Origin: Emticicia aquatilis
GTDB taxonomy: Bacteria > Bacteroidota > Bacteroidia > Cytophagales > Spirosomataceae
DNA: 64,000 bases
Assembly: GCF_014644295.1 (NCBI RefSeq)
Contig: NZ_BMKK01000004.1
Span: forward strand, 310,001 to 374,000
Reading direction: 5' to 3'
The position numbers were made by a program, and so were the translations under genes. The notes beneath the pieces were generated by a model. That model was not told the DNA's origin. It saw nothing but the letters and a program-made list of their open reading frames with translations, and searched no databases. This document shows, one piece after another, positions 53,890 to 62,203 of the stretch. The stretch's first letter is position 1; every line of letters starts with the position of its first letter.

Positions 53890-54975
53890 TTAGTTGTAAA
53901 GGCTACTTGCTACAATTGTTTTATTGTAGAAATCTACAAATCCCATGCCTGATGATGCAATTTCGCCTAAAGTTGAAACTCCTCTTATCTTGCATGGTCT
54001 TCCAGCATGAACATCTCGCATTGCTTTTAGTTCATCTTCAAATTGATTATCCAGATACATTACACGAGTAATACAATCAAAAACCATTAAACAATTGACA
54101 TCGTCGTCATTGTGTAATGTCTGGGTAGCCACATCACGTGCTGCAAGAATTAGCTTTTCAGGGTCGCCAGTAAGGATTTGTAAAGTCGAGTTTTCGGGTA
54201 CTTCCGAAATACAAACGATTTCTCCTGCATCATTGATAGCAATCGGGTCTCTGACCACAAACTCAGCTCCTTCTTTATAAATACCAAATGGAAATATCTT
54301 AGCTATATCTATAAAATTATTTTCAGTAAATTTATTATCAGAATTGGCTTCTATTACTTCTTGATAAACCTCAAAAGCTGGTCGCCAATTAAGTTCTTTG
54401 ATGATGTTTTTTTCGGTAGAAGTGGCAATAAATGGCCCTGCAAAAACTTCCCAACCATGTTTCACACCAATCTTACTTTTATTGCTCATTAGTGCTAAAA
54501 TAGCACCGTCGTCGAACATTCCATCTTGTGTAAAAATACATGGTTGCTGTTCAAAACTCATAAATCCAGCCCCACCTCCTACAATATTGATTTGATTGTT
54601 GAGCAAGCCATAAACTTTTTTGAGCAGTAGGTCCGTCTCCGAAACCATTGCATCAATCAACAAAATGGCAGTATTGATTCCTTCGAGATTCTTTATTTCC
54701 TTGAAAGAAGCTTCATCTTTCATCGAAAACTTTACCACATCTTTTACATAAGGTACTTCAATCACTAACATTCCATCGTGGTAATTGACAGTATCATGAA
54801 TAATGGTTGGATAAATTCCTCCAAAAAATTTGATTCCATTGCTATTGAATAAATCAATCAGAGGAGTAGCATCTGAAGCAGACTTCTCAGCAATAAAAAC
54901 CAGTAAATAATTTTCACTCTTTTTAAGATTATCAATCTTATCTTGAGTTATTTCGGCTATGTTTTTAAAATACAT
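53890..54975 (-). CDS. FIST-domain (NosP-type) sensor protein
   Basis: 361 aa. The FIST N domain includes VGGGAGFMSFEQQPCIFTQDGMFDDGAILALM (split by function: GGGAGF turn and DDGAILA strand). The FIST C domain ends with GVSTLGEIASSGMGFVDFYNKTIVASSLY. FIST proteins of the NosP group bind haem and NO and regulate adjacent histidine kinases. The haem ligand cannot be picked out here. It is the first gene of a three-gene unit (FIST, hybrid kinase, GT2) driven by the shared promoter. NO sensing is inference from family and context, supported by the H-NOX system 8 kb away. Confidence 0.88.
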   Translation of the reverse strand: MYFKNIAEITQDKIDNLKKSENYLLVFIAEKSASDATPLIDLFNSNGIKFFGGIYPTIIHDTVNYHDGMLVIEVPYVKDVVKFSMKDEASFKEIKNLEGINTAILLIDAMVSETDLLLKKVYGLLNNQINIVGGGAGFMSFEQQPCIFTQDGMFDDGAILALMSNKSKIGVKHGWEVFAGPFIATSTEKNIIKELNWRPAFEVYQEVIEANSDNKFTENNFIDIAKIFPFGIYKEGAEFVVRDPIAINDAGEIVCISEVPENSTLQILTGDPEKLILAARDVATQTLHNDDDVNCLMVFDCITRVMYLDNQFEDELKAMRDVHAGRPCKIRGVSTLGEIASSGMGFVDFYNKTIVASSLYN

Positions 54976-55006
54976 TTTTGAGGGGGTTCACGTGTATAAA
55001 TTATAT

Positions 55007-55081
55007 TTCAGAAATCATACCAAATACATAAAACACTGATAATCAATCACATTCCATCTAACGATACTCCATAATGTGGAA
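55007..55081 (-). promoter_or_regulatory. Conserved palindrome plus -24/-12-like promoter, FIST-kinase unit
   Basis: Read leftward: palindrome CTCCA-N5-TGGAA (55067-55081), 28-nt block (55026-55053), then TGGTATGATTTCTGAA (55007-55022). Both spacers are about 10-11 bp shorter than in the other three copies (centre to -24 is 52 bp). That is one helical turn each, so rotational phase is kept. The -24 T is 47 bp from the ATG at 54975. Confidence 0.72.
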
Positions 55082-55157
55082 TTTTGTCTTTTATTTGGAA
55101 TAATTTATCGTTAAATTTAATATCACTTCACCCAATTGCAAACTGCAACACTCAATT

Positions 55158-56321
55158 TTATGCTCTCATTGCTTTTTCCCAAACTACGTTCTGCTGATTA
55201 TTTAAGAATCTTTTAAAACCAGCTAAAGCCGAATAATTCATCAATGAAAAATAGTACGGAACATATAGAATCTTGACTTTCTTACCAATTTTTTCGTAGT
55301 AAAACCCTAAAATCGCCATTGAGTAAAATAATATCTGAGCAGCAAATGACAGTAAGTAAAATTGGTTTTGCTCAATTAAAAAAGCATTAATTACCAAAAG
55401 CAATATCAAAGCAAAAGGCACAACTATCCACCTGAGTAAACGGTGTGATATATACTGAAAAGTCAAAAGACCATTTTTGAATGGATTTAGTAATCCAGTC
55501 AGTCTGAAAGTTGATTGAAAACCACCAGCACAAATTCTGATTTTACGTTTTAGCTCTTCAGCACTGTTTAATGAGGCTGTTTCGGTAGCGTAGGCATTTG
55601 GTTCGTAGGCAGTTACGTAACCTTTTTGGCATATTTTTAAGGAAAGCACGAAATCATCGAGTAATGTATCGGCTTCTAATTCTTCAAAAAGTTCGGTTCT
55701 AATAGCGTATAATTCGCCCGCAGCACCAACAGCTGAATAAAGCTCTGAATCAAGTTTTTTCAAGAAACTCTCATACTTCCAATAAATTCCTTCACCTACT
55801 TCGGCAGTTTGTCCAGTTATTTTCATGATACGCTTTTCACCTGCCACTACTCCCACTTTTTCATTAGAAAAATGATTTACAATTTCTCGCACTGATTCAG
55901 AATTTAGCATAGCGTTGGCATCCGAAAAAATCGTTATTGGCGAATCAATCAGTGGCATTACTCGGTTAATGGCTGCCATTTTCCCACTTCGTCCATCTTT
56001 ATGAAATAACTGAATATCAGCGTATTGCTTTATAATTTCGGCTGTTTTATCTGTTGAGCCATCGGTCACAAAAGCAATCTTTAGTTTGTCTTTGGGATAA
56101 TCTAATGCCAACGAATTTTTGATTTTATCTTCAATACAGTCTTGTTCGTTATAGGCTGCAATCAAAAGTGTTATATTTGGTAAGTAATTATCATTGAAAG
56201 TTTTTTCTTTAACGAATATTGACTTGATTTTAACCATCAACCAAATCAAAATTCCGTATCCGATATAGGCATAAAACGTAATGCCCAATAGCAGCCAAAA
56301 TATTATTTCTAAGATTTTCAT
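55158..56321 (-). CDS. Membrane glycosyltransferase family 2
   Basis: 387 aa. An N-terminal transmembrane helix (about 5-27) precedes the GT-A domain, with LLIAAYNEQDCIEDKI, FVTDGSTDKTAEII, FSDANAML and LLDDFVLSLKICQKGY. Three or four C-terminal helices (about 295-370) follow an RKIRICAGGFQ segment in the position of the QxxRW region. It resembles processive cellulose/hyaluronan-synthase-like enzymes, although the RW motif is altered. It is the last gene of the unit that starts at 59875. Confidence 0.86.
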   Translation of the reverse strand: MKILEIIFWLLLGITFYAYIGYGILIWLMVKIKSIFVKEKTFNDNYLPNITLLIAAYNEQDCIEDKIKNSLALDYPKDKLKIAFVTDGSTDKTAEIIKQYADIQLFHKDGRSGKMAAINRVMPLIDSPITIFSDANAMLNSESVREIVNHFSNEKVGVVAGEKRIMKITGQTAEVGEGIYWKYESFLKKLDSELYSAVGAAGELYAIRTELFEELEADTLLDDFVLSLKICQKGYVTAYEPNAYATETASLNSAEELKRKIRICAGGFQSTFRLTGLLNPFKNGLLTFQYISHRLLRWIVVPFALILLLVINAFLIEQNQFYLLSFAAQILFYSMAILGFYYEKIGKKVKILYVPYYFSLMNYSALAGFKRFLNNQQNVVWEKAMRA

Positions 56322-56345
56322 TGTAGAGTTGTTTATTTTTCGGTT

Positions 56346-57482
56346 TTAAGCAAGAGCTGCACTCAAAATATCATTATAAAGATTAATAGTTTTCTGGGCT
56401 GTGTTTTCCCACGAAAAAGCCATTGCACGATTTAACCCACTGTATTTCAGATGATTATATAATTTTTGGTTATCTAAAACCTTTTTGATAGTCTGAGCAA
56501 TGCCTTCAACATCAAATGGATTCACCAACATGGCCGCTTCATCGGCTACTTCGGGCATTGCACTTGTGTTTGAGGTTATGACTGGTGTTCCACAAGCCAT
56601 TGCTTCAATGATTGGAATACCAAAACTCTCTCTTAGTGACGGATACAAAAACAGTGTAGCCAAATTATAAATACATGGCAACTCCGAGTGCTGCACATAA
56701 CCTGTTAGAATAATTTTTTTGAAAATATCTTTGCGGTTGATTTCTATCAATAATTGCATCACGTCTTTTTCTGAACTTTCGGCAATCACTAAATTAATCG
56801 GAGTAAGGTTTTCGTCGGCATAAGCGGCATAAGCTTCTAATACTCGTTTCATGTTTTTCTTCGGAGCTTTGTTGCCCAAGAAGAAAATAAAATCATAAGG
56901 TAAATTGTATTTTTCTCTTACTTGCTCCAAAGCCACTTCATCTTCAATCATTCTAAAATTCTGATTATAAGCATTATAAATTGCTTTTAGTTTAGTGTAT
57001 TTTATGCCAAGTGATTTCTGAATTTGTATTTTTTCAAACTCCGATACTGTGAGTACGTATTCGGCTTTTGATGCAATTTTTGGCACATTCCATCGACGAT
57101 AAAAATGCCCTGCAACTTGATATAGCGAGCCTTTTGAAAATAATTTTTCCAAATAAATAATATCATGAAGCGTCAGGATAAACGGACATTTGATATTGAC
57201 CGAAGCCGTATTTGAGGTAAAGTGCATTAAATCAATTTTTTCTTGCTCAATGGCTTTCGGTAATGAAATTTGCTCCCAATCAACGTATGTTTTACCTTTT
57301 ACTTCTACTATTTTTAAATTTTGGCTTGGTTGTAAACAAACATCTTTATCTGGTTTCACAAAAACTACGTATTCGTTTTGCGTATCTAATTGCTGAATGG
57401 CTCTGATTAATTCGAGAGCATATATATCCATGCCGTGTTTCTTTGGGCGAAAAATTCTCTGTGCTTCGATGCCGATTTTCAT
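56346..57482 (-). CDS. Glycosyltransferase family 4 (GT-B)
   Basis: 378 aa from ATG 57482; an upstream TTG at 57503 would include codons made from a repeat hairpin, so I reject it. N-terminal IGIEAQRIFRPKKHGMDIYALELI; acceptor domain LTLHDIIYLEKLF; donor domain with LGNKAPKKNMKRVLEAY and ESFGIPIIEAMACGTPVITSN (the E-x7-E motif). It fits the mannosyl/glucosyltransferase GT4 group. It lies 24 bp upstream of the membrane GT2 gene and is part of the same leftward unit. Confidence 0.89.
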   Translation of the reverse strand: MKIGIEAQRIFRPKKHGMDIYALELIRAIQQLDTQNEYVVFVKPDKDVCLQPSQNLKIVEVKGKTYVDWEQISLPKAIEQEKIDLMHFTSNTASVNIKCPFILTLHDIIYLEKLFSKGSLYQVAGHFYRRWNVPKIASKAEYVLTVSEFEKIQIQKSLGIKYTKLKAIYNAYNQNFRMIEDEVALEQVREKYNLPYDFIFFLGNKAPKKNMKRVLEAYAAYADENLTPINLVIAESSEKDVMQLLIEINRKDIFKKIILTGYVQHSELPCIYNLATLFLYPSLRESFGIPIIEAMACGTPVITSNTSAMPEVADEAAMLVNPFDVEGIAQTIKKVLDNQKLYNHLKYSGLNRAMAFSWENTAQKTINLYNDILSAALA

Positions 57483-57490
57483 TATTGTAG

Positions 57491-57509
57491 GACAGGTTTT
57501 CAACCTGTC
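57491..57509. repeat. Short GACAGGTT hairpin repeat at a gene start
   Basis: GACAGGTT-TTC-AACCTGTC (57491-57509) is a perfect 8-bp hairpin just upstream of the GT4 start. The flanking TAGGACAGGTTTTCAACCTGTC pattern is, from memory, a common dispersed palindrome in Bacteroidota. It is in the leader between two coding regions of the same unit. Confidence 0.6.
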
Positions 57510-57523
57510 AAAATGTTAAATGA

Positions 57524-58672
57524 TTAAACCCCGTGAGGTGTATGCAAAAAAGTTTGTTTGGCTTTGCCGATTTTAAAAATCGCCTTTGTCATACTCAATA
57601 ATGCTTTGGGCAATTCCATAAAAATCGAAAAATTGATTTTTTTCAATAAGTAAATCGGTGTTGCCAACAAAAAACCTATCCAAAGAGCAATATTTAGTAA
57701 GAGTATTTCGGTGAAATAGAAATTGAATAAAACACTGATTATCAACATCAAAGCGAGCATTCCGAGTAAAATCAATCTTGGAGGCAACACAAATTGGATT
57801 ACTTTATTGAAGAAATCTACGTTTCCGTTTTTTACCAATTCTAACCACGCTTTTGCAAAATTTTGTTTCGCAAAATTCCATTGTGCAGCAATCCAACGTG
57901 TACGTTGCGTTTCAAATACTTGTGTATTCTTCACCTTTTCGTCCAAAACATAGGCATCTTGCATATACTCAATTTTGCGTTTATCATTCATAATATCCAA
58001 CTCCAATTGCTTATCAAAGCCGCTTACTACATCAATTTTATTGAGATAAACTCTAAACATTTCGTAGTCCATTACCAAACCTGAACCAATCAAAGCAGCC
58101 GAAAGGCCAACATTATAATGTCCCAAACGGAAAACCGAATTATTGATTTCTTCACTAATGGCATCTAACTTAGCCATCGGAGTATCAAGATTTTTGGCAA
58201 TACGGTGTGTCTGAATAATTTTGTTGCCAGCAGCAAACGAAGCTTTAGTTTTCGTAATAAAACCCTCAACTAAGTGATTATCAGCATCGAGCAATACAAC
58301 CGCATCGTGTTTCTTTCCCCACAAACCTAAAGCCTTCATTGCTCGGTTGATAGATTTTGCTTTTGTGCTTTTCTCAAAGAAAACTTCAATTACAGTTACT
58401 TTCAAAGTCTCTAATTCTTTGATAGTCTCTTTTTTCAATTGGTCAGCAATCACCACTACCTCATCGGTCATTCCGAAATCAGTTTGAGAAAGTACATTTT
58501 TTGCAGTTTCGATAATCACAGCATCTTCTTTATAAGCTGGAATCATGAATAAAAAATTTACATCTGAAATCTGATTTTGGGCTACAGCTTTGTTACGCTG
58601 AAACTTTGAAGCAATTGCAAAAAAGAGTACGTAAGCAACTGCAAATGTGAGATATATGATTAATGCTGTCAT
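57524..58672 (-). CDS. Processive-type glycosyltransferase family 2
   Basis: 382 aa. An N-terminal transmembrane helix covers about 2-20. The GT-A domain has MIPAYKEDAVIIETAKNVL, VVIADQLK and VVLLDADNHL (DxD). The QxxRW motif is present as QRTRWIAAQW, typical of cellulose-synthase-like enzymes. C-terminal membrane helices occupy about 290-360. It probably extends or starts the exopolysaccharide chain at the inner membrane. It lies between the GT4 gene and the REC-transferase gene in the same unit. Confidence 0.89.
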   Translation of the reverse strand: MTALIIYLTFAVAYVLFFAIASKFQRNKAVAQNQISDVNFLFMIPAYKEDAVIIETAKNVLSQTDFGMTDEVVVIADQLKKETIKELETLKVTVIEVFFEKSTKAKSINRAMKALGLWGKKHDAVVLLDADNHLVEGFITKTKASFAAGNKIIQTHRIAKNLDTPMAKLDAISEEINNSVFRLGHYNVGLSAALIGSGLVMDYEMFRVYLNKIDVVSGFDKQLELDIMNDKRKIEYMQDAYVLDEKVKNTQVFETQRTRWIAAQWNFAKQNFAKAWLELVKNGNVDFFNKVIQFVLPPRLILLGMLALMLIISVLFNFYFTEILLLNIALWIGFLLATPIYLLKKINFSIFMELPKALLSMTKAIFKIGKAKQTFLHTPHGV

Positions 58673-58720
58673 TGGAGTAAATTATTAAGAAAAGTTCTTT
58701 GAAATAGGTTGCTGAAAAAA

Positions 58721-59875
58721 TCACATTTTTTCAGATTGGAACAAAGCAGGAACTGTCTTGGCGATGAGAGTCAAATCAAATTTCCAATCGTGGCGATATG
58801 CGTATGTATTGTCTAACTCTTGGCGTTCTTTGGCTGATAATTCACCTTTTCCTCTTTTTGTTACTTGCCAAAGACCCGTCAGACCAGCAGGAGCTAAAAA
58901 TCTTGCTACCGATTCATCTTTTGTCAATTTCTCAGCTTCATATAATGGTAGTGGGCGATTCCCTACCAACGACATATCGCCTTTGATGATATTGATTAAT
59001 TGTGGAATTTCATCAATACTTGTGTTTCTCAAAAAAGCCCCCAACTTTGTGATTCTTGGGTCATTTTTAAATTTCAAAAAAGCTGATTTTTGATTTTGAG
59101 AGTCCAATAATTTATCTTCATTTTTCCAGCCCGAGTCATCAATCAAATTACCATCAGTTTCAAGATTTTCTTCTTGTTTTTCGGTTTCGTACATGTTCAA
59201 ATGAGCCATATTCTTGATTTCTTTTTCGGCTCCCGTACGCATTGTGCGAAACTTGTACAATTCAAAAACTTTGTAACCAGCCCCGATTCTCTTCGAGAAG
59301 AAAAATACGGGGCCTTTTGAGTCTAACTTAATTAAAATAGCAACTATCAGTAAAATTGGAGAAAGAACGAGTAATGCAGAACCTGCCACAATAATATCGA
59401 AAGCACGTTTGCGGAATGATGATTTTGGAGTCAGGAAACTTCCACCGTCCGAATCACTTTTGCGATTGCCTTCTAAATTTAGGCTAATTGAAGCCGCCGT
59501 TGCAGGTACAGAATTTAATTGTTTTTCAATACGAATCTGTAATTCTTCTGGGTGAAAAGGCTTCATCACATAATCATCAGCACCAAGTTTAAGGCACTCA
59601 ATTCGGCTTTGGCTTTTTTCTTCACCCGATAAAACAATTAATGGGGTATTAATATATAATGGATTGGTTTTCAAATAAGTAATAAATGATTTTCCATCTT
59701 CATCAGGCAAATTCAAATCTGTCACGATTGCATCTGGAAATAAACCGTCTTTAAGTAATACTTTTGCTTCACTTAGGCTTTGGCACAAGAAAAGTTCAAA
59801 TACTTCGCTATAGCAGTGATTCATTAAGCCTAAAAGCATTTCGTTATCGTCAATTATTAAGAGTTGTTTTTTCAT
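58721..59875 (-). CDS. Response-regulator receiver fused to phosphoglycosyl transferase
   Basis: 384 aa. The N-terminal REC domain (1-120) has acidic D10/D11, phospho-acceptor D53 in VTDLNLPDEDG, S83 and K105, all needed for phosphorylation. After a linker, the C-terminal monotopic phosphoglycosyl transferase (about 150-384) has a reentrant helix region FDIIVAGSALLVLSPILLIVAILIKLDSKG (split by function), YKFRTM, the catalytic pair in SIDEIPQL and LVGNRPLP. Such enzymes put the first sugar phosphate on undecaprenyl phosphate. The fusion suggests phosphorylation directly controls initiation. It starts the leftward unit from the promoter at 59911 and is divergent from the NtrC-like activator. 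Confidence 0.92.
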   Translation of the reverse strand: MKKQLLIIDDNEMLLGLMNHCYSEVFELFLCQSLSEAKVLLKDGLFPDAIVTDLNLPDEDGKSFITYLKTNPLYINTPLIVLSGEEKSQSRIECLKLGADDYVMKPFHPEELQIRIEKQLNSVPATAASISLNLEGNRKSDSDGGSFLTPKSSFRKRAFDIIVAGSALLVLSPILLIVAILIKLDSKGPVFFFSKRIGAGYKVFELYKFRTMRTGAEKEIKNMAHLNMYETEKQEENLETDGNLIDDSGWKNEDKLLDSQNQKSAFLKFKNDPRITKLGAFLRNTSIDEIPQLINIIKGDMSLVGNRPLPLYEAEKLTKDESVARFLAPAGLTGLWQVTKRGKGELSAKERQELDNTYAYRHDWKFDLTLIAKTVPALFQSEKM

Positions 59876-59910
59876 CGTGATTTCTATGTTTGTTATGATG
59901 GTTATTATAT

Positions 59911-60005
59911 TTCAATTCTTTTGCCAACTTTTAAAAATATCATAAACGGCTCATTATCAACAATTTACATTTTGGCATAAAATTTAAAATTTCCATTATT
60001 TGGAA
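59911..60005 (-). promoter_or_regulatory. Conserved palindrome plus -24/-12-like promoter, glycosyltransferase unit
   Basis: Read leftward: palindrome TTCCA-N5-TGGAA (59991-60005), 28-nt block (59940-59967), then TGGCAAAAGAATTGAA (59911-59926), the best sigma54-like match in the set. The centre-to--24 distance is 72 bp, and the -24 T is 51 bp from the ATG at 59875. The palindrome is only 48 bp from the ATG of the divergent NtrC-like gene, so it could also autoregulate that gene. Confidence 0.8.
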
Positions 60006-60052
60006 ATAAGAAATATTATATGGAAATTGGATAAAAATTGGATACATAAATA

Positions 60053-61399
60053 ATGGATAATACACAGACTATATTCATCGTAGAAGATGATGCTTTTTAT
60101 GGTGCAATGCTCGAATACCATCTGACCCTTAACCCTGATTATACAGTTGAAAGATTCGAGACAGGTAAAGGTTTGCTTGATAATCTTTATCGACGCCCGA
60201 TTGCCATTACACTTGATTATTCGTTGCCCGATATGGATGGCGAGACTGTTTTGAAGAGAATTCAAAAAGAATACTCTGATATTCCTGTTATCATCATTTC
60301 GGGGCAAGAAGATATTGCGACGGCCGTTCAATTACTCAAAAACGGAGCATACGACTACATCGTAAAAGATGAAAACACAAAAGAACGTTTGTGGAATTCG
60401 ATTCTGAAAATCAAAGAAACACAGCAATTACGTGCCGAAATCTCTCAACTTCGTGAAGAAGTCCGTGAAAAATACGAATTCGATAAAGCTATCAAAGGCA
60501 ATAGTCCAGCTTTGCAAAGAGTCTTTAACTTGATGGAAAAAGCCTCGAAAAGCAACATCAATGTTTCGATTTATGGTGAAACTGGTACTGGTAAAGAACT
60601 GGTAGCCAAAGCAATTCACCACAACTCAGCACGAAACAAAAAACCTTTTGTGGCAGTCAATATGGCTGCAATTCCGAAGGATTTGGTAGAAAGTGAGTTG
60701 TTTGGCCATGAAAAAGGTGCTTTTACAGGTGCGATGAATCGGAGAATAGGGAAATTTGAAGAAGCAACGGGTGGGACTTTGTTTTTGGATGAAATCGGGG
60801 AAATGGAACTTACCATGCAAGCTAAAATTTTGCGTGTACTACAAGAACAAGAAATAACAAGAATTGGCGGGAACCAAGTAGTAAAAATTGACTGCCGAAT
60901 CATTGTGGCCACTCACCGTAATCTTGCCGAAGAAGTACAAAAAGGAAATTTCCGAGAAGATTTATATTATCGTTTACTGGGATTAAATGTGGCCCTTCCC
61001 CCACTACGTGAGCGAGGAAACGACATTATTTTACTCTCTAAATTCTTTATTGACGATTATTGCAAGAAAAACCGATTACCAAAAGTAAGTCTTAGCAATG
61101 AAGCATCACAAAAACTGTTAGGCTATTCATTTCCTGGTAATGTTCGTGAGTTAAAAGCCATTATCGAGCTGGCTTGTGTGATGGCCTCCGATGATTTGAT
61201 TGTTCCAGAAGATATTACCTTTAATTCTATCAAACCCGAAGGTGCATTTTTGCTTGAAGAAGTAACTTTAAGAGAATATACTCGCCGAATTATTCGCCAT
61301 TTCTTGAATAAATATGATGATGACGTACTACTCGTGGCTGATAAACTCGATATTGGAAAGTCAACGATTTATAATATGTTGAAAAGCGGAGAATTATAA
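60053..61399 (+). CDS. NtrC-family sigma54-dependent response regulator
   Basis: 448 aa. REC domain 5-120 with acidic residues E11/D12/D13 and phospho-acceptor D55. The AAA+ domain has Walker A GETGTGKE (175-182), the sigma54-contacting GAFTGA loop (222-227) and Walker B GTLFLDE (241-247). The Fis-like HTH is VADKLDIGKSTIYNMLK at the C-terminus. It is a complete activator of RpoN promoters. It is encoded next to one of the four palindrome promoters and is the only sigma54 activator in the window, so it is the likely binder of TTCCA-N5-TGGAA. It has no cognate kinase beside it; the two hybrid kinases with HPt domains are candidates. Confidence 0.95.
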   Translation: MDNTQTIFIVEDDAFYGAMLEYHLTLNPDYTVERFETGKGLLDNLYRRPIAITLDYSLPDMDGETVLKRIQKEYSDIPVIIISGQEDIATAVQLLKNGAYDYIVKDENTKERLWNSILKIKETQQLRAEISQLREEVREKYEFDKAIKGNSPALQRVFNLMEKASKSNINVSIYGETGTGKELVAKAIHHNSARNKKPFVAVNMAAIPKDLVESELFGHEKGAFTGAMNRRIGKFEEATGGTLFLDEIGEMELTMQAKILRVLQEQEITRIGGNQVVKIDCRIIVATHRNLAEEVQKGNFREDLYYRLLGLNVALPPLRERGNDIILLSKFFIDDYCKKNRLPKVSLSNEASQKLLGYSFPGNVRELKAIIELACVMASDDLIVPEDITFNSIKPEGAFLLEEVTLREYTRRIIRHFLNKYDDDVLLVADKLDIGKSTIYNMLKSGEL

Positions 61400-61431
61400 A
61401 ACATCGGTTTTAATACTTCATTTTGATAAGC

Positions 61432-61460
61432 AATAGCAGCCAATTTTGGCTGCTATTTTT
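61432..61460 (+). terminator. Intrinsic terminator after the NtrC-like gene
   Basis: The stem AATAGCAGCCAA/TTGGCTGCTATT (61432-61443 and 61446-61457, 12 bp; the two innermost pairs may open) is followed by a T-run to 61460. Confidence 0.88.
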
Positions 61461-61548
61461 GTTTCTGTAAAATAATCTGTTCTACAAGTCGTTTCTTTTA
61501 AGCATCCGACACTAAACATAAACACTAACAATCCTATTCTTAATCTGT

Positions 61549-62169
61549 ATGAAATTCAAAGCCGTAATTTTCGACTTCGGAAACGTCATTATCAACATCG
61601 AGTTCCAAAGAATCTATCAGACATTTGCTAAATTTACTTCTAAGTCACCTGCTTACATCGAAAAAAAAATAACCGAAGACCAAATTTTCAGACGATACGA
61701 AAGTGGGCAATTTACTGATGAAGAATTTAGAGAAGTAATCCGCCAAACGCTCGGTTTCCCACTATCCGACCACGAAGTTGACACCGCATGGAATGCCATT
61801 TTGCTTGATATTCCGACAGATAGAATTGATTTAATTCATAATATTCGTCAGAAATACCCTGTTTATCTGCTCAGTAATACCAATAATATTCATATTACGG
61901 CATCAAATAATTATCTAAAAAAAGCTCACGGTATCAGAAATCTCGATAACCTTTTTGATAAACTATATCTATCCTATGAAATGGGTTTGTGGAAACCAGA
62001 TGCCGAAATCTATTACGAAGTTTTGCGTTCAAATAAACTTCAGCCAAATGAAGTAATATTTTTTGACGATAATTTGCACAACATCGAATCGGCTAAGGCA
62101 ATCGGTATGCAAACAATTTTAGTTGAGCCTCCTACTTCTATCGTAGAATATTGTAAAAACATATTTTAA
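61549..62169 (+). CDS. HAD-superfamily hydrolase (YihX-like)
   Basis: 206 aa. Motif I is AVIFDFGNVIINIEF; the nucleophile Asp is present (FDFGN), and Asn stands where many HAD phosphatases have the second Asp. Motif II is LLSNTNNIH, motif III Lys is in WKPDAEIYYE, and motif IV is FFDDNLHNIESA. The group includes YihX, a glucose-1-phosphate phosphatase; substrate here is not known. A role in sugar-phosphate handling would suit the neighbouring polysaccharide locus but is inference. Confidence 0.88.
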   Translation: MKFKAVIFDFGNVIINIEFQRIYQTFAKFTSKSPAYIEKKITEDQIFRRYESGQFTDEEFREVIRQTLGFPLSDHEVDTAWNAILLDIPTDRIDLIHNIRQKYPVYLLSNTNNIHITASNNYLKKAHGIRNLDNLFDKLYLSYEMGLWKPDAEIYYEVLRSNKLQPNEVIFFDDNLHNIESAKAIGMQTILVEPPTSIVEYCKNIF

Positions 62170-62203
62170 GTTGTTACTTTGTGGCTTACAACAAACCTAA
62201 CCG

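Noticed and set aside
37470-61399. Horizontally acquired island with mobile-element borders
   Set aside because: No integrase, transposase, tRNA or direct repeat at the borders, and codon use looks like the rest of the window; clustering alone does not show transfer.
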